DNA from: JAWRCU01 sp033542235
GTDB lineage: Bacteria > Pseudomonadota > Alphaproteobacteria > Rhizobiales > Rhizobiaceae
Assembly: GCF_033542235.1 (NCBI RefSeq)
Contig: NZ_JAWRCU010000029.1
Location: 1 to 50,340 of the forward strand
Reading direction: 5' to 3'
Length of the DNA stretch: 50,340 nt
The notes beneath the pieces are model-generated. The model made no database searches, was not told the DNA's origin, and was given only the letters and a program-made list of their open reading frames with translations. The position numbers and the translations under genes are program-made. Positions 33,001-41,363 of the stretch are shown piece by piece (the first letter of the stretch is position 1; each line of letters opens with the position of its first letter).

Positions 33001-33975
33001 GTGCTCAGAAGATCCTGCGCAATGGCAGCCGGGCTTGCGGCCGCCGTCTTTGCCGGCCCCGCATGTGCCAACCTGGCCTATGTCTCCAACGAAAAAGACA
33101 ACACGATGAGCGTCGTGGACACCGCAACGATGCAAGTGGTCAAGACCGTTCCCGTCGGCCAGCGGCCGCGCGGCATCACCATCTCGCATGACGGCAAGTT
33201 CATCTATCTCTGCGCGAGCGACGACGACACTATCCAGGTGATCGACGCGACGACTTTCGAGATCGTCGGCACCTTGCCCTCGGGTCCCGATCCCGAGCTC
33301 TTCGTGCTCTCGCCTGACGGCAAGACGCTCTATGTCGCCAACGAGAACGACAACCTCGTTACTGCAATCGACGTGGAGAGCAAGGAGGTCACTGCCGAGA
33401 TCCCGGTCGGCGTCGAGCCGGAAGGCATGGGTGTCAGCCCGGATGGCAAGACGATGGTCAATACGTCGGAAACGACGAGCATGGCGCATTTCATCGACAC
33501 GGAGACCCATGAAGTCACCGACAATGTGCTGGTCGACACGCGCCCGCGCTTTGCCGAATTCAAGCCCGATGGCTCGCAGGTCTGGGTCAGCGCGGAGGTC
33601 GGCGGAACCGTCAGCGTGATCGACAACAAGACGCGCCAGGTGGTCAAGAAGATCGATTTCGCCATTCCCGGGCTGCGCTCCGAGGCGATCCAGCCGGTCG
33701 GAATATGCATCACCGCCGACGGCAAGAAGGCCTATGTCGCGCTCGGCCCTGCAAACCAGGTGGCTGTCATCAATACGGATACCTACGAGGTCGAGAAATA
33801 TGTGCTGGTCGGCCAGCGCGTCTGGCATCTCGCTTTCACGCCCGACCAGAAGACGCTCATCACCACCAACGGAAATTCGAACGACATCACCTTCATCGAC
33901 GTTGCCACCGACGAGCCGGTGCAGTCGGTCACCGTTGGCCAGCAGCCATGGGGCGTAGTCGTATCACCCAATTGA
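33001..33975 (+). CDS. lutB: YVTN beta-propeller protein of the lut/PQQ cluster (LutB-like)
   Basis: 324 residues from a GTG at 33001 with GGAGGAG upstream; the longer open frame lies over lutA. A signal peptide (MAAGLAAAVFAGPACA) precedes seven or so repeats of about 42 residues containing V-I-D-x-x-T and Y-V-A/C, for example SVVDTATMQVVKTVPVGQRP and VIDATTFEIVGTLPSGPDP. The periplasmic propeller is a constant partner of PQQ-dependent ABC loci, and I take it as the counterpart of lutB. It may present metal or cofactor to the ABC binding protein; the mechanism is unknown. Confidence 0.8.
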   Translation: MLRRSCAMAAGLAAAVFAGPACANLAYVSNEKDNTMSVVDTATMQVVKTVPVGQRPRGITISHDGKFIYLCASDDDTIQVIDATTFEIVGTLPSGPDPELFVLSPDGKTLYVANENDNLVTAIDVESKEVTAEIPVGVEPEGMGVSPDGKTMVNTSETTSMAHFIDTETHEVTDNVLVDTRPRFAEFKPDGSQVWVSAEVGGTVSVIDNKTRQVVKKIDFAIPGLRSEAIQPVGICITADGKKAYVALGPANQVAVINTDTYEVEKYVLVGQRVWHLAFTPDQKTLITTNGNSNDITFIDVATDEPVQSVTVGQQPWGVVVSPN

Positions 33976-34012
33976 ACCATTTCAGCTACAAACGAGCGGA
34001 AGGGATGGAAAC

Positions 34013-34504
34013 ATGAGGAAATCCTGGGTGATCGCATTCGCTTCATTGGTCGGCCTGGTTCTCGCCCAAGGGCAAGCCTGGGCTGCGGACAATAGCGATA
34101 GCACCACTGCGGCGAACAAGACGAAAGATGCGGCCGCGCCGCCCGAAAAGGTCACCCGTACCAGCAAGAGCGTACCGGAGCTGATCCTCGGCACCAAGCA
34201 AGACCAGTACGCGGTCAACCAGAAGGATTTCGAGCTGATCGCCGGCCAGGGCTACCGCTGGAAGATTTCGGCCAAAGGCGGTTACGAATACCAGTTCCAC
34301 ACCGATCTCTTCCGCGAGGTATGGATGAACCAGATCGTGATCAACGACCTCGAGGTTCATATGAACGGAGCGCCGGCCTGGCTAGAATACGACTCCGACG
34401 GCACGATCCTGGTCCAGTTCACGACCGTGCATCCCGGCAGCTATAGCTGGTTTGTGCCCGGCTTGGCGGACAAGGGCATGAAGGGGACGATCACGGTCAA
34501 GTAG
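34013..34504 (+). CDS. Small exported protein of the lut cluster, cupredoxin-like
   Basis: 163 residues with a signal peptide (MRKSWVIAFASLVGLVLAQG, ending AWA). The mature part (about 45-163) looks all-beta, with HTDLFREVWMNQIVINDLEVHMNG and the C-terminal TVHPGSYSWFVPGLADKGMKGTITVK, which recalls a cupredoxin fold without a clear Cys-His-Met copper site. The position between the propeller and the ABC ATPase gene fits a LutC/LutD-type periplasmic protein. A metal-binding role is a reasonable guess, not shown. The family A repeat follows directly. Confidence 0.8.
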   Translation: MRKSWVIAFASLVGLVLAQGQAWAADNSDSTTAANKTKDAAAPPEKVTRTSKSVPELILGTKQDQYAVNQKDFELIAGQGYRWKISAKGGYEYQFHTDLFREVWMNQIVINDLEVHMNGAPAWLEYDSDGTILVQFTTVHPGSYSWFVPGLADKGMKGTITVK

Positions 34505-34572
34505 GTGCGCGAGGCGATCCGCCGCAGGAAAGGTTGGAGTTCCGATTCACTGGTCAGGTTGATGCCCTACGT

Positions 34573-34731
34573 TGCCCCCCTCTGTCCTGCCGGACATCTC
34601 CCCCACAAGGGGGGAGATTGGACGGCCGCATTGCCGGTGCCACTTCTGCGACGCCGGAGATTGCCGAAACCATCGATGACAGCCAATCTCCCCCCTTGTG
34701 GGGGAGATGTCCGGCAGGACAGAGGGGGGCG
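34573..34731. repeat. Paired inverted repeat, family A copy 2
   Basis: Arms 34573-34615 and 34688-34731 are near-perfect reverse complements with the same core as at 21478-21634 (CTGTCCTGCCGGACATCTCC). The spacers share only patches such as ATTGGACGGCCG. It lies between the small exported protein and the ABC ATPase gene, both on the plus strand, inside an otherwise continuous operon. Confidence 0.9.
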
Positions 34732-34779
34732 CGAAGGGGAAAAGGCCGTGCAGGCACATACTCAACCCGGAGCCCCGTC

Positions 34780-35568
34780 ATGCAGCACGTAAGGAACGGC
34801 AACGGGGAAAGCGGCATCCCGGCGCTCGATGTCGTCGGCGTCAGCCATTCCTACGGGAAGAAGCGCGCGCTCAATGAGGTCACCTTCTCTATACGGCCCG
34901 CCACCTTCGCTGTGCTGCTTGGCCTCAACGGGGCGGGCAAGACGACACTCTTCTCGCTGATCAGCCATCTCTACGATACGCGCCACGGCGCGATCCGCAT
35001 CTTCGGCCATGAGATCAGCCGCACGCCGGGCGAGGCCTTGCGGCGCCTCGGCATCGTCTTCCAGGCGCGCACGCTCGATCTCGATTTGAGCGTTTACCAG
35101 AACCTTTCCTACCACGCCTCCCTCCATGGGCTGGGTTCGAAGGAGGCGCGGAGCCGCATCGATGCCGTACTCGAAACGGTCGAGATGAGCGGACGTCTGC
35201 ACGATAAGGCGCGCAGCCTTTCCGGCGGCCAGATGCGGCGCGTCGAAATCGCCCGCGCCCTGCTGCACCGCCCTCCCCTGCTGCTGCTCGACGAGGCCAC
35301 CGTCGGGCTCGACGTGCAGTCTCGTGCCGGCATCCTCGCCAATATCCGCGGCCTCGTGCAGAAAGAGGGCATAAGCGCCTTCTGGGCGACCCATCTGATC
35401 GACGAAGTCGACTGCGACGATCATGTCGTCGTACTGGTCGAGGGCAATGTGGCCGCCAATGCCGGAGTGAAGGACGTCATGCGTTCGACCGGAACAAAGT
35501 CCATCGCCGAAGCCTTCTCGAAGCTCAATCAGAAGGCAACAGCGACCGCATCGGAGGAATTGCCATGA
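34780..35568 (+). CDS. lutE: ABC transporter ATP-binding protein, PQQ/lut type (LutE-like)
   Basis: 262 residues from the ATG at 34780 (GGAG 7 bases upstream); the longer frame passes through the repeat. Walker A GLNGAGKTT, signature LSGGQMRR and Walker B LLLLDEATVGLD are intact, with the switch histidine in WATHLIDEVD. It belongs to the ATPases of ABC loci linked to PQQ-dependent alcohol dehydrogenases, needed for lanthanide transport into the cytoplasm in M. extorquens. The family call is firm; the substrate is inferred from synteny. Confidence 0.9.
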   Translation: MQHVRNGNGESGIPALDVVGVSHSYGKKRALNEVTFSIRPATFAVLLGLNGAGKTTLFSLISHLYDTRHGAIRIFGHEISRTPGEALRRLGIVFQARTLDLDLSVYQNLSYHASLHGLGSKEARSRIDAVLETVEMSGRLHDKARSLSGGQMRRVEIARALLHRPPLLLLDEATVGLDVQSRAGILANIRGLVQKEGISAFWATHLIDEVDCDDHVVVLVEGNVAANAGVKDVMRSTGTKSIAEAFSKLNQKATATASEELP

Positions 35569-36437
35569 GCGCGCCTGCAAGGACGGCGGAAGCCGGCACG
35601 GTGCCGATGCGGACAGCGGGCTTCGGTCTCCGCAACTATGTCATCTGCCTGAAAGGCATATTGATCCGCGAAGGGCTGCGCTTCCTCAATCAGCGCGAGC
35701 GCTTCATCGCGGCGCTGGTCCGGCCGCTGCTGTGGCTCCTCATTTTCGCGGCAGGCTTCCGCCAGGTGCTCGGCGTCTCCATCATTCCGCCCTACAAGAC
35801 CTATGTGCTCTACGAGGTCTACATCACGCCCGGCCTCGCCGGCATGATCCTGCTCTTTTCCGGCATGCAGTCGTCGCTCTCGATGGTCTATGACCGCGAG
35901 ATGGGCAACATGCGCACTCTGCTGGTGAGCCCCTTTCCGCGCTGGTTCCTGCTGGTCTCGAAGCTGCTTGCCGGCGTCATCGTGTCGATCGCGCAGGTCT
36001 ACGTATTCTTTGCGATCGCATGGTTCTGGGGGGTGAAACCGCCATGGTACGGCTATCTCTTCGCCCTACCCGCGATTTTCCTTGCCGGGCTGATGCTCGG
36101 GGCGCTCGGTCTCTTCCTATCGTCGATGATCAAGCAGCTCGAGAACTTCGCCGGGGTCATGAATTTCGTGATCTTCCCGATGTATTTCGCCTCCTCGGCG
36201 CTTTACCCGCTGTGGCGCATTCAGGAAGCAAGCCCGCTGCTCTACAAGCTCTGCCTCGTCAATCCATTCACATACGCCGTCGAGCTGATCCGCTTTGCCT
36301 TCTACGGCCAGGTCGACTGGCTTTCGTTCGTGGTCGTGGTGGGATTCACGGCGGTCTTCCTGGCAGGCGCCATCATCGCCTACGATCCTTCGCGCGGGCT
36401 GATGATCCGGAAGCAAGGGACGGGAGGAAACGGTTGA
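35565..36437 (+). CDS. lutF: ABC-2-type permease, PQQ/lut type (LutF-like)
   Basis: 290 residues, six predicted membrane helices, overlapping the ATPase gene as ATGA. ABC-2 motifs are visible: VYDREMGNMRTLLVSPFPRWFLLVSKLLAGV, then FLSSMIKQLENFAGVMNFVIFPMYFASSALYPLW and NPFTYAVELIR. Curiously, ABC-2 permeases are usually exporters, whereas this locus has a binding protein of importer type; the same mixture occurs in the known lut and ped loci. The family B repeat follows. Confidence 0.9.
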   Translation: MSAPARTAEAGTVPMRTAGFGLRNYVICLKGILIREGLRFLNQRERFIAALVRPLLWLLIFAAGFRQVLGVSIIPPYKTYVLYEVYITPGLAGMILLFSGMQSSLSMVYDREMGNMRTLLVSPFPRWFLLVSKLLAGVIVSIAQVYVFFAIAWFWGVKPPWYGYLFALPAIFLAGLMLGALGLFLSSMIKQLENFAGVMNFVIFPMYFASSALYPLWRIQEASPLLYKLCLVNPFTYAVELIRFAFYGQVDWLSFVVVVGFTAVFLAGAIIAYDPSRGLMIRKQGTGGNG

Positions 36438-36498
36438 TGCGGGGCATCTATGTTTCAGACTTCCCTCTCCCTACCTGCGGCAGGTCAATGGGATATGA

Positions 36499-36692
36499 AG
36501 GCGCAACGTTGACGACCCCCTCCCCCTTGTGGGGAGGGATACAGGGTGGGGGTCAGACGCGCGCCAATCCAATCCGCAGGTGGCGCCTGCTTCACCTAAC
36601 CTTGCAAGATAATCGCCAAGGCACCCCCACCCTGTATCCCTCCCCACAAGGGGGAGGGAGTCACCAGCGCCGCGCCAGATGCAATTTCCTTA
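36499..36692. repeat. Paired inverted repeat, family B copy 2
   Basis: Arms 36516-36554 and 36622-36662 are reverse complements. Interior and flanks match the copy at 24267-24462 in the same orientation, including GAGTCACC and GCCGCGCCA just after the right arm. It occupies the gap between lutF and the next exported-protein gene. Confidence 0.9.
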
Positions 36693-36715
36693 GCGTTGAC
36701 TGGGAGAGGGTAAGG

Positions 36716-37366
36716 GTGACGGGCAGCACCGCCGCAAAACGGCTATCCTCCGCCCTCCTCGCTGCCGCCATTTTCCTTGCCGCTACCTGCACCACGGCAC
36801 CCGCCGCGCAGAACAAGGACCCCGACTGGCCCTGCGTCCAGCCGAAGGTGACCGAGCTGTCGCTGGTCCAGGTCTGGAATGGGCCAGAGCTGCCGGCTTC
36901 GGCGAAGGACTGGTCAAAGGACAAGGACGTCTCTGAACTCGTGGACAAGCTGGCTCAAAGACGTGTGCCTGTTGCCGATGCGCAAAAGCAGATCCGCGAT
37001 TTCGCCGCTCGCCTACCCGCCGACGAAGCCAAGGACCGGCTGCCGATGCTGGTGCAGGGCCTGTTCGACCGCATGAACGCGGAGCGATCGCAGGTGATTT
37101 CCGGCATCGGCCGCTATGCCCGCAAACAGATCGAGCTGGCTGCCCGGCTGCGCAAGGAACGCTCCGAGCTCGACGCTTTGAGCGCCAAGCCCGATGCGAG
37201 CGCCAACGAGGTCGCGGCACGCACCGACGAACTCGACGGCGAGACCCGCATCTTCGAGGAGCGCGTCCAGTCGTTGACCTATGTCTGCGAGGTCCCGACG
37301 CTCATCGAGCAGAGGCTCTATGCGCTGGCGAAGACGGTCGCGGAGGCGATGAAGCAGCGGCAGTGA
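36716..37366 (+). CDS. Exported protein of unknown function, lut cluster
   Basis: 216 residues from a GTG at 36716 with GGGAGAGG 7-13 bases upstream; the long upstream extension of the frame reads through the family B repeat and lutF and is rejected. A signal peptide (LSSALLAAAIFLAATCTTAPAA) precedes a largely helical mature protein (DWPCVQPKVTELSLVQVWNGPELP, then a Glu/Lys/Arg-rich region to residue 200, with Cys near 40 and again near 197). No family is recognised. As last gene after lutABEF-like genes it occupies the lutG position. Confidence 0.78.
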   Translation: MTGSTAAKRLSSALLAAAIFLAATCTTAPAAQNKDPDWPCVQPKVTELSLVQVWNGPELPASAKDWSKDKDVSELVDKLAQRRVPVADAQKQIRDFAARLPADEAKDRLPMLVQGLFDRMNAERSQVISGIGRYARKQIELAARLRKERSELDALSAKPDASANEVAARTDELDGETRIFEERVQSLTYVCEVPTLIEQRLYALAKTVAEAMKQRQ

Positions 37367-37715
37367 ACCAACAAGGCAGGGGATATCAGCAATTCTCTGC
37401 GCAAGGGGAGCGGCGGCTGCGACGCCCGACCATATCGCCCGCCGCCGGGCGCAGCCGTATCCGCCAGTCCCTGCTCGATCCATAATGAGCTAGACTGGGC
37501 GCGGCCGAGACAAGCGAATCGGCTATTCGAAACGGCGAAGGGACCGCTGCACGCCGCGGCGCTCTCGACCATCTCGGCCAAGGACATCACCGCTAGCCGG
37601 GTGTTCGCGATGAGCGCCCAGGCCGATGGCGTCGGTGTGCAGGTATAGGATAAAGGTGCGGGCGGCGCCTGCCCGCTGGAACGGCAGAATGCTGCAAGGC
37701 GAACGGAGAAGCGAC
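37367..37715. other. Intergenic region, about 350 bp
   Basis: This gap precedes rpe and should hold its promoter. The plus-strand frame ending at a TAG at 37646-37648 reads ETAKGPLHAAALSTISAKD and on to VFAMSAQADGVGVQV, with plausible codon use but no start codon or family. It may be a gene remnant. No hairpin or repeat stands out. Confidence 0.35.
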
Positions 37716-38402
37716 ATGACCGCAAAGACCATCATCGCTCCATCCATCCTGTCGGCCGACTTCTCGAAGCTCGGCGACGAGGTAGAGGCCGTTGCTGCCG
37801 CCGGGGCGGACTGGATCCATCTCGACGTGATGGACGGGCATTTCGTGCCGAACATCACCTTCGGCCCGCCGGTCGTGAAAGCGATCCGTAACCGAACGGA
37901 CAAGCTCTTCGATTGCCATCTGATGATCGCGCCGGCCGATCCGTACCTCGCGGCTTTTGCCGAGGCCGGCGCGGATCTGATCACCGTCCACGCCGAAGCT
38001 GGGCCGCATCTCGACCGTTCGCTGCAGACAATCAAGGCGCTCGGCAAGAAGGCCGGTGTCTCACTCAATCCCGCCACGCCGGAGAGCATGATCGAATATG
38101 TGCTCGATCGGCTTGACCTGATCCTCCTGATGACGGTCAACCCGGGTTTCGGCGGCCAGGCTTTCATTCAGGCTGTCGTCGAGAAAGTAAAACGGGTGAA
38201 AACGATGATCGGCTCCCGGCCGATCCATATCGAGATCGACGGCGGCATCGCACCGGAGACGGCGCCGCTGGTAACCGCCGCCGGGGCGGACGTGCTCGTC
38301 GCCGGCTCGGCGATCTTCAAGGGCGGCAGCGAGGCCAGCTATCGCGCGAACATCGCCGCCATCCGCAAAGCGGCCGACGGTGCTTTGGGAAGAGTGGCGT
38401 GA
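37716..38402 (+). CDS. rpe: Ribulose-phosphate 3-epimerase
   Basis: 228 residues, standard length. IAPSILSADFSKLGDEV, the catalytic HLDVMDGHFVPNITFGP, CHLMIA, MTVNPGFGGQ and EIDGGI are all present, giving the metal-binding His and Asp residues of the family. It interconverts ribulose-5-phosphate and xylulose-5-phosphate. The ATG at 37716 has GGAGAAG upstream. Its position among methylotrophy genes may be incidental; it is not specific to the H4MPT route. Confidence 0.96.
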   Translation: MTAKTIIAPSILSADFSKLGDEVEAVAAAGADWIHLDVMDGHFVPNITFGPPVVKAIRNRTDKLFDCHLMIAPADPYLAAFAEAGADLITVHAEAGPHLDRSLQTIKALGKKAGVSLNPATPESMIEYVLDRLDLILLMTVNPGFGGQAFIQAVVEKVKRVKTMIGSRPIHIEIDGGIAPETAPLVTAAGADVLVAGSAIFKGGSEASYRANIAAIRKAADGALGRVA

Positions 38403-38412
38403 GGAGAGTTGC

Positions 38413-38550
38413 GTCCTTCTCCCCGTTCATGGCCGTTCACGGGGAGAAGGTGCCGGCAGGCGGATGAGGGGCGGCGCTAACCTTTCAAAGTTGGCGCTGC
38501 CCCTTATCCGACCCTTCGGGCCACCTTCTCCCCGTAAACGGGGAGAAGGA
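38413..38550. repeat. Paired inverted repeat, family C copy 2
   Basis: Left arm 38413-38472 (CCTTCTCCCCGTTC... to GCGGATGAGGGG) pairs with 38498-38550 (GCCCCTTATCCG... to CGGGGAGAAGG). The left arm also contains its own short palindrome CCTTCTCCCC...GGGGAGAAGG. It sits between the convergent rpe and cytochrome c genes, where a bidirectional terminator is expected. Confidence 0.85.
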
Positions 38551-38556
38551 ATGCGT

Positions 38557-38940
38557 TTATTTCGAGAACTGCTTCAGATAGGCGATGACGTTAGCGACGT
38601 CTTCATCCTTCTTCAGCCCGGCGAACGCCATTTTGGTCCCCTTCACCACTTCCCTGGGGTTGTGGAGGTACTTCGTCAAATTGGCCTCGTTCCAGACCAT
38701 GCCGTCTTTTCCCGCCTTGATCATTGCCGGCGAGTAGCTGAAGTTCGGATGCGTTCCTGCAGTCCTGCCGATGACCCCATGCAGCGAAGGTCCGACCTTG
38801 TTCGTGTCCTGATCGGCGACGTGGCAGATCTTGCACTGGGAGAAGACTTTCTCACCTGCCGCGGCGTCCTGGGCGCGGGACGGACCTGCTGCCAGGCTTG
38901 CGATCGACATGGCCGTCAGAACTGCAGTCATAAAGCGCAT
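38557..38940 (-). CDS. Class I cytochrome c (c2-type)
   Basis: 127 residues with a signal peptide (MRFMTAVLTAMSIASLAAGP, cleaved after SRA). Haem is bound at CKICH (C36, C39, H40) and the Met ligand lies in GTKMAFAGLKKDEDVANVIAYLKQF. The KVGPSLHGVIGRTAG block places it with the rhizobial c2/c550 cytochromes. GAGAGGAAA precedes the ATG. A soluble periplasmic cytochrome beside the xox genes is a good candidate to take electrons from XoxG to the terminal oxidase. Confidence 0.93.
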   Translation of the reverse strand: MRFMTAVLTAMSIASLAAGPSRAQDAAAGEKVFSQCKICHVADQDTNKVGPSLHGVIGRTAGTHPNFSYSPAMIKAGKDGMVWNEANLTKYLHNPREVVKGTKMAFAGLKKDEDVANVIAYLKQFSK

Positions 38941-39311
38941 GGCATTTCCTCTCTGAATCCCATGAGTACCCTGGCGACCTCTGCCGATGCTTTCTGCCCG
39001 CCGGCAAAGGCCATTCAGCGGGAAGGCGTAGTCTCCGCGGTTCCATGATAGAAGGCGGCGCCCGCATGTTCTTCGAAGCTAGACGGCAGGCAGGCAAAGT
39101 TCAACCGTACCAAGGTCTTGTGCCTGTCGACCTGTCGCAAGGTGTCGGCACGTCGCCGATTGTTGACGGGTTTTGACCAAGCGCGTAGCTTCATCGGCGC
39201 TGGATTTCCCCTTCGGGCACCCATGGGAAGTCTCTAACAACGACCGGTCCGTCACTGCGCGGCATGCGCGAGACGGGAGGTACCGGCCGGCGAGGCGAGG
39301 CAGGTGCCCGG
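38941..39311. other. Intergenic region, about 370 bp, divergent promoters
   Basis: This holds the start regions of the minus-strand cytochrome gene and of the plus-strand block that begins at 39312. I see no repeat, hairpin or further gene that I can support. Confidence 0.4.
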
Positions 39312-39521
39312 ATGAATATCGTCGATCTCATTCTGACGGTTTGCCTTGTGGCCAAGCCCGGTGAATGCCGGGACGAGCATCTCCAGTTCGAGAGCCGCGG
39401 TTCGCTAGTCCAGTGCATCGTGCTTGCACCGAGCGAGATAGCGAGATGGTCCGAGGGTCATCCGAAGCTCAGGGTAGTGCGCTGGAAATGCGCTTTTCCG
39501 GACAAGGAACGTACGTTATGA
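39312..39521 (+). CDS. Small conserved hypothetical protein
   Basis: About 69 residues starting MNIVDLILTVCLVAKPGECR. The pattern with four Cys residues (11, 19, 35 and 59 approximately), ESRGSLVQC and WSEGHPKLRVVRWKC is one I have seen as a short, widespread rhizobial protein of unknown function. It has no cleavable signal peptide by eye, though the first 13 residues are hydrophobic. It precedes the ABC genes by 25 bases and may be co-transcribed with them. Confidence 0.7.
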   Translation: MNIVDLILTVCLVAKPGECRDEHLQFESRGSLVQCIVLAPSEIARWSEGHPKLRVVRWKCAFPDKERTL

Positions 39522-39546
39522 GCGCCGGCGGTCTCAGGAGAACGTC

Positions 39547-40539
39547 ATGACGCTTTCGAGACGAAATTTCATTCGGCTGCCGATGCTCGCGGCGCTTGTC
39601 GCAGCCGCGCCGGATGGCGCGAACGCCGTCGCTGCGGCCAAAGTCCGCATCGGCGTCCTCAAATTCGGCACTGTGAGCTGGGAGCTCGACACGCTCAAAC
39701 AGCATCAGTTCGATAGCTCGAACGGAATCGAGCTCGATGTCGCCAGCTTCGCCGGCGAGGACGCGACCAATGTGGCCCTGCTCGCCGGCAACGTCGATGT
39801 GATCGTGACCGACTGGCTGTGGGTCTCTCGGATGCGCTCGCAAGGAAGCGACCTCACGCTTGCACCCTACTCGACCGCGGTCGGCGCTATCATGGTCAAG
39901 GCGGATTCTCCGATCGATGGAATAGCGGAGCTGGCGGGCAAGAAGATCGGCGTCGCGGGCGGTCCGCTGGACAAGAGCTGGCTGCTGATCCAGGCGCTGG
40001 CAAAGCGCGATCATGGCATCGACCTCCCGACAGCGAACGACATCGTCTTCGGCGCGCCGCCACTGCTGTCCGAAAAGGCGATGCAAGGAGAGCTCGATGC
40101 CGTGCTCAACTTCTGGCACTTCTGCGCCAGGCTGGAGGCGAACGGGTTCCGACGCCTGGTCGGGGCAAACGACGCCGCGAACGCGCTCGGCGCCTCGGGA
40201 CCGGTGTCGGCGCTGGGCTATGTCTTCCATGAGAAGTGGGCTGTCGAAGACCCGAGCGGCGTGGCCGGCCTCGTCAAGGCCTCCGCTCAAGCCAAGGACT
40301 TGCTTGCCAAGTCGGACGAGGAATGGCTGCGTCTCGCCCCGATCGTCCGCGCCGAGGGCAAGGAGCTCGAGAAGCTGCGCGACCGCTATCGCGAAGGCAT
40401 CCCCAGGAGGCCCGTCGCAGAGGAGGAAGCCGACGCAGCCAAGCTCTATCGCGTGCTTGCTTCGATCGGCGGCGAGAAGCTGGTCGGCAGTGGAACGGAC
40501 ATGGCGCCCGGAACATATTGGACAGGGCTTGGGAGATGA
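39547..40539 (+). CDS. NitT/TauT-type ABC transporter substrate-binding protein, Tat-exported
   Basis: 330 residues. The signal peptide carries a twin-arginine motif (SRRNFI, residues 4-9), so the protein may be exported folded. The mature part is NitT/TauT/SsuA-like: KVRIGVLKFGTVSWELDTLKQHQFD, LLAGNVDVIVTDWLWVSRMR, LAGKKIGVAGGPLDKSWLL. The ligand is unknown. The gene is the first of a three-gene ABC set directly upstream of the xoxF region, so the substrate may relate to methanol oxidation, for example a metal complex or an organic cofactor. That is an inference from position only. Confidence 0.88.
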   Translation: MTLSRRNFIRLPMLAALVAAAPDGANAVAAAKVRIGVLKFGTVSWELDTLKQHQFDSSNGIELDVASFAGEDATNVALLAGNVDVIVTDWLWVSRMRSQGSDLTLAPYSTAVGAIMVKADSPIDGIAELAGKKIGVAGGPLDKSWLLIQALAKRDHGIDLPTANDIVFGAPPLLSEKAMQGELDAVLNFWHFCARLEANGFRRLVGANDAANALGASGPVSALGYVFHEKWAVEDPSGVAGLVKASAQAKDLLAKSDEEWLRLAPIVRAEGKELEKLRDRYREGIPRRPVAEEEADAAKLYRVLASIGGEKLVGSGTDMAPGTYWTGLGR

Positions 40540-41363
40540 CGGCTGAGCAAACCGATCGTGGCGCGCGCGACGCGTTGCTGCCGTCGTCGGGCCGCGCCAA
40601 CCTGCTGGCGGCGATGGCGCCGGCCGCCACTGTCGCGATTTCTCTGCTCGGGCTCTGCCTGCTCTGGGCTGTCGCCGCCAATCTCTGGCCGAGCCGCGCC
40701 TTTCCTTCCCCGGGCCAGGTCTGGCAGGTGGCCCTCAACGAAACGGCAAGCGGCGAGCTTCCTTTCCACCTCGGGGCTACGCTCGGCCGGGTTGCCGCGG
40801 CCTATCTCGTGGCGATGGTCATCGGCTCCGCCTTCGGCATCCTGCTCGGCAGCCATCGCCGCGCCGACCAGTTCTTCAATCCCTGGGTGATCCTGTTCCT
40901 GAACATCCCCGCCCTGGTAATCATCGTGCTCGCCTACATCTGGTTCGGGCTCAACGAGGCGGCAGCAATCGGGGCGGTGGCCGTGAACAAGATCCCGAAT
41001 GTCGTCGTGACAATGCGCGAGGGCGCCAGAGCGCTCGACCCGCGTTATGCTGAGATGGCGGCCGTCTATCGCTTCGGCGCGCTCGACCGCCTGCGCCACG
41101 TGCTTCTGCCTCAGCTACAGCCCTATTTTGCCGCAGCCTCGCGGTCCGGCATCGCTCTCATCTGGAAGATCGTTCTTGTCGTCGAGCTGCTTGGCCGTTC
41201 GAACGGGGTCGGCTTTCAGATCTATACCTTCTTTCAGCTCTTCGATGTCGCCGGCATCCTCGCCTACACGCTCGCCTTCGTGGCGATCATGCTTCTGATC
41301 GAACTCCTTCTGGTGCAGCCCTTTGAACGACATGCAACCCGTTGGCGCCGCCGTCCCGCTTAG
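40536..41363 (+). CDS. NitT/TauT-type ABC transporter permease
   Basis: 275 residues from the ATG at 40536, overlapping the binding-protein stop as ATGA. About six membrane helices; the EAA loop is EMAAVYRFGALDRLRHVLLPQLQPYFAAASRSGI, as in SsuC/TauC. The stop at 41363 lies 31 bases inside the ATPase frame, so the three genes are tightly coupled. Confidence 0.92.
   Translation: MTAEQTDRGARDALLPSSGRANLLAAMAPAATVAISLLGLCLLWAVAANLWPSRAFPSPGQVWQVALNETASGELPFHLGATLGRVAAAYLVAMVIGSAFGILLGSHRRADQFFNPWVILFLNIPALVIIVLAYIWFGLNEAAAIGAVAVNKIPNVVVTMREGARALDPRYAEMAAVYRFGALDRLRHVLLPQLQPYFAAASRSGIALIWKIVLVVELLGRSNGVGFQIYTFFQLFDVAGILAYTLAFVAIMLLIELLLVQPFERHATRWRRRPA

Noticed and set aside
36020..36715. Upstream extension of the last lut-cluster exported protein frame
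   Set aside because: The frame runs through lutF in another phase and the family B repeat; a signal peptide and ribosome binding site fit the GTG at 36716.
37481..37648. Possible coding remnant before rpe
   Set aside because: Codon use is plausible for about 55 codons, but there is no start codon, no ribosome binding site and no family match I can name.
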